A stretch of 64,000 bases of DNA from Lysinibacillus louembei (GCF_033880585.1 NZ_CP137624.1:3507501-3571500), one strand, 5' to 3'; shown: positions 7,661 through 17,305, numbered from the stretch's first letter. Program-made: numbers and translations. The notes: generated by a model not told the origin, from the sequence alone.

Positions 7661-8712
7661 GCAACCCCTCCCTTTCTAGGAAAAATGCGCACAGCTGCTA
7701 CAAAAAAGGCGACTGCTAAAATAAGCAATATTAATAAATATGGCACTAGTTGAACAAAGTCTGCACCTTGCTGTAGCAATAAATAGCTTTGTAGCGCTGC
7801 ACCATTTGGTGTAAAATGCCCTAACTTTGCAAGCTGTGGCACTGCTGCACTTAAGTTAAAAAATGTGCCACCAAGCAAAGCAAGGATTGCGACGAAAGCT
7901 GTATTAAATAATGACGATGCTTCATAGGAATTATTACGGTAATTGAGTGCCGAATAAAATGCTGCCATTGCGCCAACTGCTATTGCTATACAAACAGTTG
8001 TCACCACATAACCGAGCATGCTTTCAAAAACAACACCAAACACCATGTAAATGATCGCGAATAAAATAACCATTTGTAGCATGGCTAATACCATCGTTGA
8101 TAGCAAAATTGTTAATAAATAGAGCGTTGGTGGAATGTTCGTAAGCACCAGGCGGTCAAAAATATGATTTTCCTTCTCTCGCAACGCTTGCGCTGCCATA
8201 ATGCCGACCCAATATAAAACAAACATCACACTCAAACCAAAAGCATAATAGGCACTTGTCGCAACAGGCGGACGCTGGTGGATTGTTTCAATCGATGATT
8301 CAATCACTGGAGCTGCAACCCCTGCACTTTGCCATGTTAATTGCTGCTGATAGTTATCCATCATATTTTGAACAATACGTGACGTGAATTCTTTTTTATG
8401 ATTCAAATAAATATTGGGCATATGAATGACAGCACTATACTCATTGGACTCTTTCACTTCCTCTAGCGACTCCGCATCAATTGTTGTTAACTTAACAAAT
8501 GACTGGCTTTGTAAATAGGCAAGCAATTCACTGTCCCCATCTTGCTCCATCATAGCAATTTTTACTTGCACAGATGAATTGCCGTCCATTAGCCCACCAA
8601 TTGCAAAATGAATAATCAGTATAATGACAATAGGGGTACCTAATAAAATTTGTAGCTCCTCTGGTCTACGCCAAATTAAAGTGAGCTTTTGACGAATAAA
8701 TGCAAAAAACAT
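7657..8712 (-). CDS. ABC-2 type permease (LnrM-like)
   Basis: 351 aa when started at the ATG at 8712, which has AAGGAG eight bases upstream; a GTG at 8721 is too close to it. One N-terminal helix (about 22-42), an extracellular domain, and five helices from about residue 160 on. It is the first of two paired permeases, 12 bases after the ATPase stop and overlapping the next permease by ATGA. The partnership with the ATPase is clear from spacing; LnrM-like export of membrane-active compounds is an inference. Confidence 0.85.
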   Translation of the reverse strand: MFFAFIRQKLTLIWRRPEELQILLGTPIVIILIIHFAIGGLMDGNSSVQVKIAMMEQDGDSELLAYLQSQSFVKLTTIDAESLEEVKESNEYSAVIHMPNIYLNHKKEFTSRIVQNMMDNYQQQLTWQSAGVAAPVIESSIETIHQRPPVATSAYYAFGLSVMFVLYWVGIMAAQALREKENHIFDRLVLTNIPPTLYLLTILLSTMVLAMLQMVILFAIIYMVFGVVFESMLGYVVTTVCIAIAVGAMAAFYSALNYRNNSYEASSLFNTAFVAILALLGGTFFNLSAAVPQLAKLGHFTPNGAALQSYLLLQQGADFVQLVPYLLILLILAVAFFVAAVRIFPRKGGVA

Positions 8713-8724
8713 AGTCAGCACTCC

Positions 8725-9657
8725 TTAATCGCGTAGCGCACGACCCGTCAAATGTAAAAATACATCTTCCAGCGTCGGCTCTTTCATTTGAAAGCTTTTC
8801 AATACAACTTGATGCGCCTCACATAATGGCAAAATCAAAGGTAGGAAATCTACGTTTTTCCCCACCGTAAAAGAAATATGCGCCTCAGCAACTTGAATAT
8901 TAGCAAGTAACCCCTGTGCTATCAATGCATCAGCAAAAGGCTTTGAATGCTTTTCCAGCTTCATTTCAATTGTTTTTTCTGCCGATAAAATGGCTTTAAT
9001 TTCTTCCTTCGTACCAGCCGCAATTATTTTCCCTTTGTCCATAATATAAAGGCGGTCACATAAAAACTCGACTTCCTCCATATAGTGACTTGTGTAAATA
9101 ATCGCGGTATTTTCCTCTTGATTCAGCTTTTTAATCGCTTGCAAAATATAGCTTCTCGACTGTGGATCAATGCCAACAGTTGGCTCATCCATAATTAAAT
9201 ATGCTGGCTTATGTAATAGTGAAGCGCCAATATTGAGGCGCCTTCTCATACCACCCGAATAATATTTCACCGGCTTTTTCAGCTCATCTTCTAAACCAAT
9301 TTGTTGCAATACTGTATCAATACGTGCCTTCAACTCGCTTTGTGGTATTTTTTGAAGCGAGCCGAAAAACTGTAAATTCTCACGTGCTGTCAGCTCCCAA
9401 TATAAGGCGATTTCCTGTGGTACAACCCCTAACACCTCACGCAGTAGCTTCGGGTTTTGAATAACGCTTTGCTGCCGGAAAAGCACATCCCCAGCTGTTG
9501 GCTCAATTAATGTTGAAAGCAACGCAATTGTTGTCGATTTCCCCGCACCATTCGGGCCAAGCAGTCCCACAATTTCCCCTGGTTCAATATATAAATTGAC
9601 ATTGTCAATCGCTTTTACTTGCTTAAATGTTTTTGTTAAATTCACTGCTTCAATCAT
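8725..9657 (-). CDS. ABC transporter ATPase (LnrL/DrrA-like)
   Basis: 310 aa. Walker A GPNGAGKST (about residues 39-47), Q-loop VVPQE, signature YYSGGMRRRL, Walker B YLIMDEPTVGID and switch H (YTSHY), then the C-terminal extension of DrrA-type drug exporters. The start is the ATG at 9657, behind AAGGGGGG; an in-frame ATG at 9702 lacks a good ribosome site. It powers the two downstream permeases. The unit has its own promoter region (9679-9728), separated by a terminator from the two-component regulator genes upstream. Confidence 0.92.
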   Translation of the reverse strand: MIEAVNLTKTFKQVKAIDNVNLYIEPGEIVGLLGPNGAGKSTTIALLSTLIEPTAGDVLFRQQSVIQNPKLLREVLGVVPQEIALYWELTARENLQFFGSLQKIPQSELKARIDTVLQQIGLEDELKKPVKYYSGGMRRRLNIGASLLHKPAYLIMDEPTVGIDPQSRSYILQAIKKLNQEENTAIIYTSHYMEEVEFLCDRLYIMDKGKIIAAGTKEEIKAILSAEKTIEMKLEKHSKPFADALIAQGLLANIQVAEAHISFTVGKNVDFLPLILPLCEAHQVVLKSFQMKEPTLEDVFLHLTGRALRD

Positions 9658-9678
9658 GGATGTCCCCCCTTGTTTAGT

Positions 9679-9728
9679 AGTATAGCAAGACATTCCATGC
9701 AAAACGACTAGCGTAAGTCATTAACTTA
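9679..9728 (-). promoter_or_regulatory. Putative activator-dependent promoter of the ABC exporter
   Basis: A -10 like TATACT at 9684-9679 has a poor -35 (TCGTTT) at the 17-base position, and the inverted repeat TAAGT-CATTA-ACTTA (9714-9728) lies just upstream of it. A weak -35 with an inverted repeat immediately upstream suits activation by the LnrK-like response regulator encoded nearby. This is an inference from sequence. Confidence 0.4.
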
Positions 9729-9851
9729 TGTGACGGAGGTCATCCTTTTATTCATGATGAGGTAAATATTTATTAGATAGCAATATCCTTATTACCGAAT
9801 TTTAGTATTAAAATATGGCGAATTTAAAATCTGTACAGCTATTTCATCAAT

Positions 9852-9886
9852 TAAAAAAATCGTGCCAACACATAATTGGCACGATG
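9852..9886 (-). terminator. Rho-independent terminator after the small membrane gene
   Basis: ATCGTGCCAA pairs with TTGGCACGAT and is followed by TTTTTTTAA on the minus strand, five bases beyond the stop at 9891. It separates the histidine kinase-regulator operon from the exporter genes. Confidence 0.9.
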
Positions 9887-9890
9887 CATA

Positions 9891-10130
9891 TTAAGTTGCT
9901 ATTAACTTCATTTTTCTTTTTTGTAAAAACCATAATACGACTGTCAGTGTGAAGAAAACAAGGGGCGTATATCCAACATATTGCCAAGCATTTTCTGCAC
10001 CGAAGAAATAAGCTGTAACGGGTATAGATGCAATGGCACTGATTAGCATATACATCCATGAGAACCTAACTACTGCGAAGACAAAGGCAAAAATGAATAT
10101 TACACCTGAGGCACTCCAAAGTAATAACAT
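9891..10130 (-). CDS. Small membrane protein (79 aa) of unknown function
   Basis: 79 aa with three predicted membrane stretches (about 2-20, 24-45 and 50-68: MLLLWSASGVIFIFAFVFAV, WMYMLISAIASIPVTAYFF, YVGYTPLVFFTLTVVLWF) and a basic tail QKRKMKL. AAAGGGAGG precedes the ATG. It is the last gene of the kinase-regulator operon, 29 bases after the response regulator stop, and ends at a strong terminator. I do not recognise the family; context suggests a part in sensing or exporting the same compound. Confidence 0.7.
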   Translation of the reverse strand: MLLLWSASGVIFIFAFVFAVVRFSWMYMLISAIASIPVTAYFFGAENAWQYVGYTPLVFFTLTVVLWFLQKRKMKLIAT

Positions 10131-10159
10131 GTCTATCCCTCCCTTTCTTCTATTATACC

Positions 10160-10798
10160 TTAAACTAGCCCATTTCTCACCGCATAAATAGCAAGCTGAG
10201 TGCGATCTCGTAACTGCAATTCATTTAAAATGTGCGTAATATGATTTTTTACTGTTCCAACAGATAAAAAGAGTTCATTGGCAATTTCTTTATTTGTTTT
10301 GCCTTCACCAATGAATCGGGCAATTTCTAGCTCACGTGCCGTTAGATTCGTTGATGGCTCCTCTTGCTTAATTGTTTGCTGCAATAATTTCGGCACTAAT
10401 TTAGCGGCTACCTCCTCTTGTAAAACCATGCCACCTGCAAATACGCTATGAATGCTAGCAATTAATTTTTTCGGCTCAGAGGATTTGACTAAAAAGCCAT
10501 TTGCTCCGTCCTTTAATGTTTGATAAGCATATTCTTCATCATCGAATGTCGTTAAAATTAATATTTTCATTGTTGGAAAGCGGCTACGAATATGTTTTGT
10601 TGCTTCGATACCATTCATTTCAGGCATGCGAATATCTAGCAAGACTAAATCAATCGACTGCTGTTCCAACAAGGTGAGTGCCTCGATGCCATTGCTCGCC
10701 TCTGCCACGACAGACAATGCCTCATCTTGTTCAAGTATCATTTTCAAGCCATTGCGTACAATCGCTTGATCCTCTACAAGTAAAATGCGTACTGTCAT
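10160..10798 (-). CDS. NarL/LuxR-family response regulator (LnrK-like)
   Basis: 212 aa. The receiver domain has the acidic pair ED (9-10) and phosphoacceptor D55 (LLDIRMPE), followed by a LuxR-type helix-turn-helix (about 148-205: LTARELEIARFIGEGKTNKE). Its start overlaps the stop of the kinase gene (ATGA at 10795-10798), so the two are coupled. The likely target is the ABC exporter operon just downstream, as LnrK controls lnrLMN in B. subtilis. Confidence 0.9.
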   Translation of the reverse strand: MTVRILLVEDQAIVRNGLKMILEQDEALSVVAEASNGIEALTLLEQQSIDLVLLDIRMPEMNGIEATKHIRSRFPTMKILILTTFDDEEYAYQTLKDGANGFLVKSSEPKKLIASIHSVFAGGMVLQEEVAAKLVPKLLQQTIKQEEPSTNLTARELEIARFIGEGKTNKEIANELFLSVGTVKNHITHILNELQLRDRTQLAIYAVRNGLV

Positions 10799-11892
10799 TG
10801 CATGTCCTCCTTCACTGGTAATGCTCCTTCAATAATAAAATACTGAGCAGTTTTGTAAATATGTATTGTACCACCTGCCTGTTGTACTCGCCCCCTCATA
10901 CTCTCGAGTCCAAAGCCCTCAATAATAGGGATTCGTGCAAAAGATTTATTTTGCACTGTAAATTGAATTTGTGTTAATGCATTCATGCCTAACAATATCT
11001 CAACTTCCTTTGAATCGCTATGCTTCATCGCGTTTGTTAATGCCTCCTGTAAAATACGGTACAATACAACGCTTTGCTGATTAGAAATGGGTAAGGATAA
11101 CACCCCTTTATCAATTGTAAAACGAATATGTAACCGGCTTTCCATTTCAAGCCTGCGAATCAATTGCAAAACAGATTCGATGCCATAGACCTCGCTCGAT
11201 TTTAGCTGTCGCACCGCATAGCGGGTTTCTTCAAGACTTGCTCTTGCAAGATGTTTAATTTCCTCTAATGCTTCATGATTATGTTTCATTGATAGCATTT
11301 CCGCATGCATTAACAATACCGTTAGCTGATGCCCTACAGAATCATGCATATCCCGCGCAATATTTGTGCGCTCCTCGGCTCTCACAGCCTGTTCCTGCGT
11401 AGCCTGTGTACGCCTCAATAAACGATATTGCCCTAATAGCTCATCATATAGCAGCTGCTTTTCACTAGCAGTCTGCACATAATGACGTAGTAAAACAGCA
11501 CTGCACATAACTGCCAGTACTAATAAGACACTATATAAAGGCAACCATTGTAATAGGACAAGGATGGTGCTAATCAAAACGGTTAGTAGCAGTAATGAAA
11601 AATAGGCTTTTCTCTGCAATAATAGCGCACCGTCAATTAAAAAATAGGCAAGCATTGGCAAAGCATATGTCACATCTAATGATAAAAATGCACTGCTAAA
11701 TAACAATAAAATAATAAAGCTATAGCTTACAACACGCCATTTTTTCAAAAGGGGTATAAAAAAATAGCAAGCAAGCACACTAGCACTTAATAAAAAGGCA
11801 TTTGTCAATATGCCCCCAGCTTGTTTTGTATGTATAAGAAATAGCGCAATGAATAGCAATAAGATGCTGATGCGCCATATAAAATAAGGCAT
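10795..11892 (-). CDS. Sensor histidine kinase, HisKA_3 type (LnrJ-like)
   Basis: 365 aa. The first 140 residues are almost all membrane helices (about five or six) with little outside domain, typical of intramembrane-sensing kinases. The phosphorylation site is H183 in RDMHDSVGHQL, followed by a HATPase domain with the N-box (LQEALTNAMKHS) and a G-box (GFGLESMRGRV). It phosphorylates the response regulator encoded by the overlapping gene. With the exporter this matches LnrJK-LnrLMN-type antibiotic sensing and resistance. Confidence 0.9.
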   Translation of the reverse strand: MPYFIWRISILLLFIALFLIHTKQAGGILTNAFLLSASVLACYFFIPLLKKWRVVSYSFIILLLFSSAFLSLDVTYALPMLAYFLIDGALLLQRKAYFSLLLLTVLISTILVLLQWLPLYSVLLVLAVMCSAVLLRHYVQTASEKQLLYDELLGQYRLLRRTQATQEQAVRAEERTNIARDMHDSVGHQLTVLLMHAEMLSMKHNHEALEEIKHLARASLEETRYAVRQLKSSEVYGIESVLQLIRRLEMESRLHIRFTIDKGVLSLPISNQQSVVLYRILQEALTNAMKHSDSKEVEILLGMNALTQIQFTVQNKSFARIPIIEGFGLESMRGRVQQAGGTIHIYKTAQYFIIEGALPVKEDMQ

Positions 11893-12026
11893 CGCTCTAG
11901 TTCCTTTCTAAATACTTTATTTTCTAATTATAAACGGATATTGCATGAAGTGGAATATCCTATAGGAGGTTGCCAAAATATTAAAATGTACATACAAGAC
12001 AAGCCATTTCGCTCAATTGAAAACAA

Positions 12027-12064
12027 GGGCATATCTGAAAAAGTGATACTTTTCAAATATGCCC
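12027..12064 (-). terminator. Terminator after the second CobW-like gene
   Basis: GGGCATATnTGAAAAGT pairs with ACTTTTTCAGATATGCCC on the minus strand, followed by TTGTTTTC. It begins 5 bases beyond the stop codon at 12070. Confidence 0.75.
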
Positions 12065-12069
12065 CAATA

Positions 12070-13251
12070 TTAATTATGAACGATAAATTTAGGCAGTGGG
12101 TCAGGAAATGCTGTCCAGTCCGCCTGCATTTCAGCGTCTGTTAATAAGCAGCGATCAAGCTCGTATTCAATTTCTTCCCTTTCAAGCTCAATACCAATGA
12201 AAACTAATTCTGTTTGCTTATCGCCATAGGTCTCATCCCAGCGCGCTCTTAGTGCCAAATCATCCTTCAATTCCATCTCTTGCAGCTCTTGCGGCAAATC
12301 AGCAATCCACTCTCCAGCTCCTTGGAATTGTATAGAAGCTCCTGCCTGAGATAATATACCTGGCATATTGCGGCTAGCTAGCCAAAAGAAGCCCTTTGCC
12401 CTGACAATTTCAACAGGTAAATTTTCTAACCACTCATACCAACGCTGTGGATGGAAAGGTCTTCTTCTTCGATAAACAAAGGATGAAATGCCGTATTCCT
12501 CAGTTTCTGGCACATGCTCTTCATTTAATTCTTTTATCCAGCCTGCCCCTTGGCTCGCTTTATCAAAATCAAATAAATGACGGTTGATTAATAATTCAGG
12601 TTTAATGCTGCCATTTTTAACGACATACTGTTCCGCATCTGGATTGAGCTTTAATAGAAAAGCTTGCAAAACCTCAAGGTATTCAGGTGTGACTAAATCG
12701 GATTTTGTAATACACAGGATATTGGCAAATTCAATTTGGTCGATTAATAAATCGGAGACATCACGCTGATCATAAATATCATCTGTTTGCTTTCTCTCTA
12801 GCAATGTTTCCCCACTTTCATAGTCATGCCAAAAACGGTTGGCATCTATAACCGTAATCATTGCATCTAAACGACAGTGTGGCGTTAAATCAATGCCTGT
12901 TTCCTCATCAATATAAGAAAATGTTTGAGCGACAGGAATTGGTTCACTAATTCCTGTTGATTCAATGACAATGGCATCGATATCACCTGTTGCAACTAAT
13001 TTCTCCACCTCAATCATTAAATCTTCACGCAATGTACAGCAAATGCAGCCATTCGATAGCTCCACTAGCTTTTCTGTTGTTCTAGAAAAGCCTTGCTCCT
13101 GAATCAATTGTGAATCGATATTGATTTCACTCATATCATTAACGATAACAGCTATTTTTCGACCTGCTCTATTTGCTAATAATTGATTCAATATCGTCGT
13201 TTTGCCTGCGCCTAAGTAGCCACTTAACACAGTAACAGGTATTTTATTCAT
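12070..13251 (-). CDS. COG0523 (CobW/ZagA-like) metallochaperone GTPase, copy 2
   Basis: 393 aa G3E-family GTPase. Walker [10 protein letters not shown] (11-19), the metal-binding CxCC motif C69-I-C71-C72 (GCICCTLR), ESTGISEP, and the guanine-specificity segment ITKSD (about 181-185), followed by the CobW_C domain. Proteins of this type deliver zinc to apoenzymes under zinc shortage (ZagA/YciC in B. subtilis). It lies 155 bases downstream of a close paralog (13407-14603) on the same strand and ends at a terminator. I see no clear Zur box of its own, so it is probably read from the upstream promoter. Confidence 0.88.
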   Translation of the reverse strand: MNKIPVTVLSGYLGAGKTTILNQLLANRAGRKIAVIVNDMSEINIDSQLIQEQGFSRTTEKLVELSNGCICCTLREDLMIEVEKLVATGDIDAIVIESTGISEPIPVAQTFSYIDEETGIDLTPHCRLDAMITVIDANRFWHDYESGETLLERKQTDDIYDQRDVSDLLIDQIEFANILCITKSDLVTPEYLEVLQAFLLKLNPDAEQYVVKNGSIKPELLINRHLFDFDKASQGAGWIKELNEEHVPETEEYGISSFVYRRRRPFHPQRWYEWLENLPVEIVRAKGFFWLASRNMPGILSQAGASIQFQGAGEWIADLPQELQEMELKDDLALRARWDETYGDKQTELVFIGIELEREEIEYELDRCLLTDAEMQADWTAFPDPLPKFIVHN

Positions 13252-13406
13252 ACTACATCCTAACTCCCCTCAACTATGATTGCTCTAAATTGCTTCTATT
13301 TCAATGGCAGAAATTTGATTTCTTCTCTGTAGAAAAACGGTATATTAAATTGAGTAATGTTGCTTTACAATTGTTTAAAATAATAACCTCTATCCTCTCA
13401 CCCGTA

Positions 13407-14603
13407 TTATCTACCACTAATTTTCCAATCAAATGGGTCTGCAATTTCATCCCATGGGTCCATCATTTCCTCTGTTGTTAATAAGCACTTATCCAAGCTA
13501 CTTGTAATCGTATCCTTCGGTAAATCTATACCAATAATCACGATTTTAGTCATGCGGTCACCATACTCGATGTCCCACTCTGCTTGAATCGCTGGATTTT
13601 GCTGTAGGATTTGCTCTCTTTGATGCGATGGCAAAGCAGCTACCCAATAGGATACTGGGTCAATACTTACAGAGGGACCTGCCTGAGATATTAGAATCGC
13701 AATATCATTATGTGTGGCACTCCAGACAATGCCCTTTGCTCTAACAATTGATTGCGGCATGCTTTCAGCCCATTGTTTAAAGCGCTCTGGATGAAACGGC
13801 AATCTTCTTACATAGGTGAATGAGCTAATACCATATTCCTCTGTTTCAGGCGTATGATTTTCATGACCTAGCTGTAATTCTTTTAACCAACCCGCTGAAT
13901 TGGACACTTTCTCAAAATCAAATCGATTTGTATTCAATACTTCAGAAGGATCAATTTTACCGTTCACTGTACGAATAATTTTAGCTTCAGGCTGTAATGA
14001 ACGAATAACATTTTCAAGCTTATCCAATGCTTCTGCATCTACTAAATCACATTTATTCAAAAGCAGCACATCGCAAAATTCGATCTGATCAATTAATAAA
14101 TCTGCAACATCTCGCTCATCTAACTCCCCAACCGCCTCCTTTCTATCTAATAGGCTTTCTCCAGATTGAAAATCATGCCAAAAGCGATTGGCATCTACCA
14201 CTGTTACCATCGTATCTAGCTTGCATGTAGCCGTTAAATCGATGCCTAATTCTTCATCAATATAAGAAAAGGTTTGTGCAACAGGAATTGGTTCACTAAT
14301 CCCGGTTGATTCAATAACGATATAATCAACATTTCCTTTTTCAGCCAATTTCTGTACTTCAATTAGTAAATCTTCACGTAACGTACAGCAAATACAACCA
14401 TTTGATAGCTCAACAAATTTCTCCTCGGTACGTGAGATACCGCTTCCCTTTTCAACTAGCTCTGCATCGATATTAATTTCACTCATATCGTTGACAATGA
14501 CAGCAACTTTAAAATTTTTTTGGTTTTGTAAAAGATTATTTAAAACAGTCGTTTTCCCTGCACCTAAATAGCCACTAAGCACTGTTACTGGTATTTTTTT
14601 CAT
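13407..14603 (-). CDS. COG0523 (CobW/ZagA-like) metallochaperone GTPase, copy 1
   Basis: 398 aa, near the 397 aa of B. subtilis YciC/ZagA. Walker [10 protein letters not shown] (11-19), CxCC motif C70-I-C72-C73, [14 protein letters not shown] for guanine recognition, and a C-terminal CobW_C domain with HPERF. AGGAGG lies eight bases before the ATG. A near-perfect Zur operator (TAGTAATTATTACGA) sits 16-30 bases upstream, so the gene should be turned on when zinc is scarce. The paralog downstream is strikingly similar along the whole length, which points to a tandem duplication. Confidence 0.9.
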   Translation of the reverse strand: MKKIPVTVLSGYLGAGKTTVLNNLLQNQKNFKVAVIVNDMSEINIDAELVEKGSGISRTEEKFVELSNGCICCTLREDLLIEVQKLAEKGNVDYIVIESTGISEPIPVAQTFSYIDEELGIDLTATCKLDTMVTVVDANRFWHDFQSGESLLDRKEAVGELDERDVADLLIDQIEFCDVLLLNKCDLVDAEALDKLENVIRSLQPEAKIIRTVNGKIDPSEVLNTNRFDFEKVSNSAGWLKELQLGHENHTPETEEYGISSFTYVRRLPFHPERFKQWAESMPQSIVRAKGIVWSATHNDIAILISQAGPSVSIDPVSYWVAALPSHQREQILQQNPAIQAEWDIEYGDRMTKIVIIGIDLPKDTITSSLDKCLLTTEEMMDPWDEIADPFDWKISGR

Positions 14604-14618
14604 AACAAACCTCCTAAA

Positions 14619-14633
14619 TAGTAATTATTACGA
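14619..14633 (-). promoter_or_regulatory. Zur box (zinc repressor operator)
   Basis: The + strand reads TAGTAATTATTACGA; the Bacillus Zur consensus is TCGTAATNATTACGA, so 13 of the 14 fixed bases match. The position, 16 bases before the start codon of a ZagA/YciC-like gene, is as in B. subtilis. Confidence 0.85.
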
Positions 14634-14696
14634 TTTAATACTTACAAAGTTAATCATAAAATAATTCATATTGCAAGCATTTTATTATGACTCAAC

Positions 14697-14736
14697 AAAA
14701 AACGGATTTGGAAATATAGCTTCCAAATCCGTTTTG
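14697..14736. terminator. Terminator hairpin after the UPF0316 gene
   Basis: AAAACGGATTTGGAA pairs with TTCCAAATCCGTTTT and is followed by TTGTTG on the minus strand; the stem is long enough to work in both directions. Confidence 0.85.
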
Positions 14737-14743
14737 CTTCTAT

Positions 14744-15259
14744 TTATTTCTGCTTCATCCGCGCTACTAAAAAGCCGCCTTTAAAGGATTTCGGTTCATA
14801 GGAAATGATAAAGGCATTTGGCTCAAATTGCTCGACTATTTTAAACAGCTCCGTCTCTCGATTACGCTTTGTTAAAATCTCGTATTTATAGCGATTGCTA
14901 TCACGCCCTTCACCAATAAAGGTTGTCACAGCAAAGCCCTCACTTCTTAAAAATTCAATAAGCTTTTCATTTTTTTGCTGCGTATTAATTGTTGCATATA
15001 TATAGCCTATTGCGAGCTTTCGTTCAATTTTTGCCCCTAGAAAAATACCTAGACCAAAGCCTACTGCATAGACAACCATCGCTAAAATACTTTGCTCACC
15101 ACTGAAAACGAGGGAAAGTCCAAAAACATAGATTAACATTTCAATCATGCCGAAAATAGCGGCTAGGAAGGTGACATTTTTCACTAAAAAGATTGTCCGT
15201 AATGTTAAAAATGGTACATAAACTAACTGTAAAATAATAATTAATATAATATTATTCAT
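14744..15259 (-). CDS. UPF0316 membrane protein (DUF5698-DUF2179, YebE-like)
   Basis: 171 aa. Three membrane helices in the first 90 residues (about 2-24, 32-55, 59-80) are followed by a cytoplasmic DUF2179 domain (about 105-165) with AVTTFIGEGRDSNRYKYEIL and a C-terminal FLVARMKQK. This matches the UPF0316/YebE family, whose function is not known; DUF2179 domains are probable ligand-binding modules. It is a single-gene unit ended by a strong terminator. Confidence 0.88.
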   Translation of the reverse strand: MNNIILIIILQLVYVPFLTLRTIFLVKNVTFLAAIFGMIEMLIYVFGLSLVFSGEQSILAMVVYAVGFGLGIFLGAKIERKLAIGYIYATINTQQKNEKLIEFLRSEGFAVTTFIGEGRDSNRYKYEILTKRNRETELFKIVEQFEPNAFIISYEPKSFKGGFLVARMKQK

Positions 15260-15425
15260 ACAAGCTACGCCTCTCTTTCTACCATAAGCTAGGAACTTCC
15301 TGCTATTGTAGAAAGGAATGAATGGAAAGTCAATGTAAACGCCCTACAAGTAAGAAGGCTATTCTCGCTCTTCCTATTTCATGTTATGATGATAGGCGTA
15401 TTTATTATTTGGAAGGAGCTTTAAC

Positions 15426-16844
15426 ATGCAAACTATACAGCAGCAATGGTTTAGCAATATACGGGCAGATATTTTATCAGGTATCGTTGTTGCGTTGGCG
15501 CTTATACCTGAAGCCATTGCCTTTTCAATTATGGCAGGAGTTGACCCAATGGTTGGGTTGTATGCTTCGTTTACCATTGCAACAGTCATTGCCTTTGTTG
15601 GTGGACGCCCTGCGATGATTTCTGCTGCGACAGGGGCTATGGCAATTGTCGTTGTTGATTTAGTGGCAGATCATGGACTGCAATATTTACTTGCTGCAAC
15701 CATTTTAACAGGAATTATTCAAATTTTATTTGGCATTTTTGGGATTGCAAAGCTGATGCGCTTCATTCCAAATGCGGTGATGATTGGCTTCGTAAATTCT
15801 TTAGCCATTTTAGTTTTTATGGCACAGCTTCCCCATTTTATTGGCGGTAGCAGTATGACTTATTTATTTTTATTTATTACAATTGGGCTTGTTTATGTAA
15901 TTCCGAAATTTTTCAAAATGATTCCAGCCCCTTTAATCGCCGTTGTCCTATTGACAGCCGCAGCGCTTGTTTTTCATCTTGATTTAAAAACAGTTGGTGA
16001 TTTAGGTGCAGTGCCAACAAGTTTACCTACTTTTTTATTACCTGATATTCCACTAACATTCGAAACGCTACAAATTATTTTGCCATATTCATTAGCACTG
16101 GCGGTCGTTGGTTTATTGGAATCTTTATTAACTGCACAAATTTTAGATGATATGACGGATACGAAGTCGAATAAAAATATGGAGGCACGTGGACAGGGTA
16201 TTGCTAATATCGTTAACGGCTTTTTTGGCGGTATGGCAGGCTGTGCGATGATTGGTCAGTCGATGATTAATGTCAAATCTGGTGGGCGTGGGCGTTTATC
16301 CACACTTGTCTCAGGTATCTTTTTAATATTTTTAATTGTCGTACTAGGTGATATTGTTGTTGATATTCCGATGCCTGTCTTGGCAGGTATTATGGTAATG
16401 GTTGCAATCTCTGCATTCGATTGGGGCTCATTGAGATACACAATTGCTGCACCAAAGGGAGAAGTTTTCGTGATGCTTATTACAATTATTATTGTGCTGT
16501 ATACGGGCAATTTAGCAATTGGTGTTGTGACAGGTATTATTATTAGTGCGCTATTTTTTGTTGCGAAAATTTCAAAGGTTCATATTACACAAAAAGCAGA
16601 TGTATATATTGTAGAAGGTCCTTTATTTTTTGCATCAACGAAAGCTTTTGTTGATAAGCTAGAGCAAGCGGAGGAGCTACATATTACAATTGATTTGACA
16701 AGCAGTCATCTTTGGGATGAATCCAGTGTCGGTGCACTTGTCAAAGTAATAAGCAAGCTAGAGGAAAATGGCAAAACAGTTACCGTTATTGGTATGAACC
16801 CTGCTAGTCAGGCACTTTATCAAAAGCTAACGAGTTACTCATAA
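15426..16844 (+). CDS. SulP-family anion transporter with STAS domain
   Basis: 472 aa. Repeated membrane helices fill residues 1-380, with the SulP signature near the start ([19 protein letters not shown], about 23-41). A C-terminal STAS domain follows (about 390-472, [20 protein letters not shown]). SulP carriers move sulfate, bicarbonate or related anions. GGAAGGAGC precedes the ATG. A universal stress protein gene follows 12 bases later, a pairing seen often in bacteria, so the two probably work together. Which anion is carried cannot be told. Confidence 0.92.
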   Translation: MQTIQQQWFSNIRADILSGIVVALALIPEAIAFSIMAGVDPMVGLYASFTIATVIAFVGGRPAMISAATGAMAIVVVDLVADHGLQYLLAATILTGIIQILFGIFGIAKLMRFIPNAVMIGFVNSLAILVFMAQLPHFIGGSSMTYLFLFITIGLVYVIPKFFKMIPAPLIAVVLLTAAALVFHLDLKTVGDLGAVPTSLPTFLLPDIPLTFETLQIILPYSLALAVVGLLESLLTAQILDDMTDTKSNKNMEARGQGIANIVNGFFGGMAGCAMIGQSMINVKSGGRGRLSTLVSGIFLIFLIVVLGDIVVDIPMPVLAGIMVMVAISAFDWGSLRYTIAAPKGEVFVMLITIIIVLYTGNLAIGVVTGIIISALFFVAKISKVHITQKADVYIVEGPLFFASTKAFVDKLEQAEELHITIDLTSSHLWDESSVGALVKVISKLEENGKTVTVIGMNPASQALYQKLTSYS

Positions 16845-16856
16845 GGGGGATTTTTT

Positions 16857-17276
16857 ATGTATCAGCATATCGTTTTAGCAGCAGACGGCTCGGAAAATGC
16901 GCTACGTGCTGCACAAGAAGCGGTGAAAATCGCACAGTTTTCCGTCAATAGTGTTGTGGACATCGTGTATGTCGCAAGCTTTGACAACGCACGAGCAGAT
17001 CGACTACATAGCGCCTCACCCGACAGCCTGTTGTTAGAGCGCCGCCGCAAAGTAGCCGCAATCGAGCAGCTCATAAAGGAGCAGGGCATTTCATATAAAG
17101 TAACTATTTTAAAGGGTGAGCCTGCTCCTGAAATTATTCAATATGTAAATGCCAACAATGTAAACCTAGTCATTATTGGCAGCCGTGGTTTAAATGGCCT
17201 GCAGGAAATGGTACTAGGCAGTGTCAGCCATAAAGTCATGAAGCGGGTTAACTGCCCTGCCTTGATTGTGAAGTAA
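16857..17276 (+). CDS. Universal stress protein, UspA family
   Basis: 139 aa, the usual length of a single Usp domain. It begins YQHIVLAADGSENALRAAQEA and ends with the ATP-binding loop GSRGLNGLQEMVLGSVSHKV (about 113-132), so it is of the nucleotide-binding type. It is co-transcribed with the SulP transporter (12-base gap) and may tune transport in response to energy state. Confidence 0.92.
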   Translation: MYQHIVLAADGSENALRAAQEAVKIAQFSVNSVVDIVYVASFDNARADRLHSASPDSLLLERRRKVAAIEQLIKEQGISYKVTILKGEPAPEIIQYVNANNVNLVIIGSRGLNGLQEMVLGSVSHKVMKRVNCPALIVK

Positions 17277-17282
17277 TTTTAT

Positions 17283-17305
17283 GGAGCTATTTTTCAAATA
17301 GCTCC
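17283..17305. terminator. Weak hairpin between convergent genes
   Basis: GGAGCTATTT pairs with AAATAGCTCC. It lies between the usp stop and the stop of the DUF4260 gene but has no good T-run in either direction, so it is only a possible terminator. Confidence 0.4.

Noticed and set aside
9847-10059. 70-codon minus-strand ORF
   Set aside because: It is an alternative frame of the 79-residue membrane protein and includes the terminator stem.
11941-12144. 67-codon plus-strand ORF with AGGAGG at its start
   Set aside because: It runs through the terminator of the CobW-like gene and into its antisense strand; the ribosome-like site is too far from the internal ATG.
13252-13406. Second Zur box before copy 2 of the CobW-like genes
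   Set aside because: I looked for TCGTAATNATTACGA-like sequence on both strands and found only short AT-rich partial matches.
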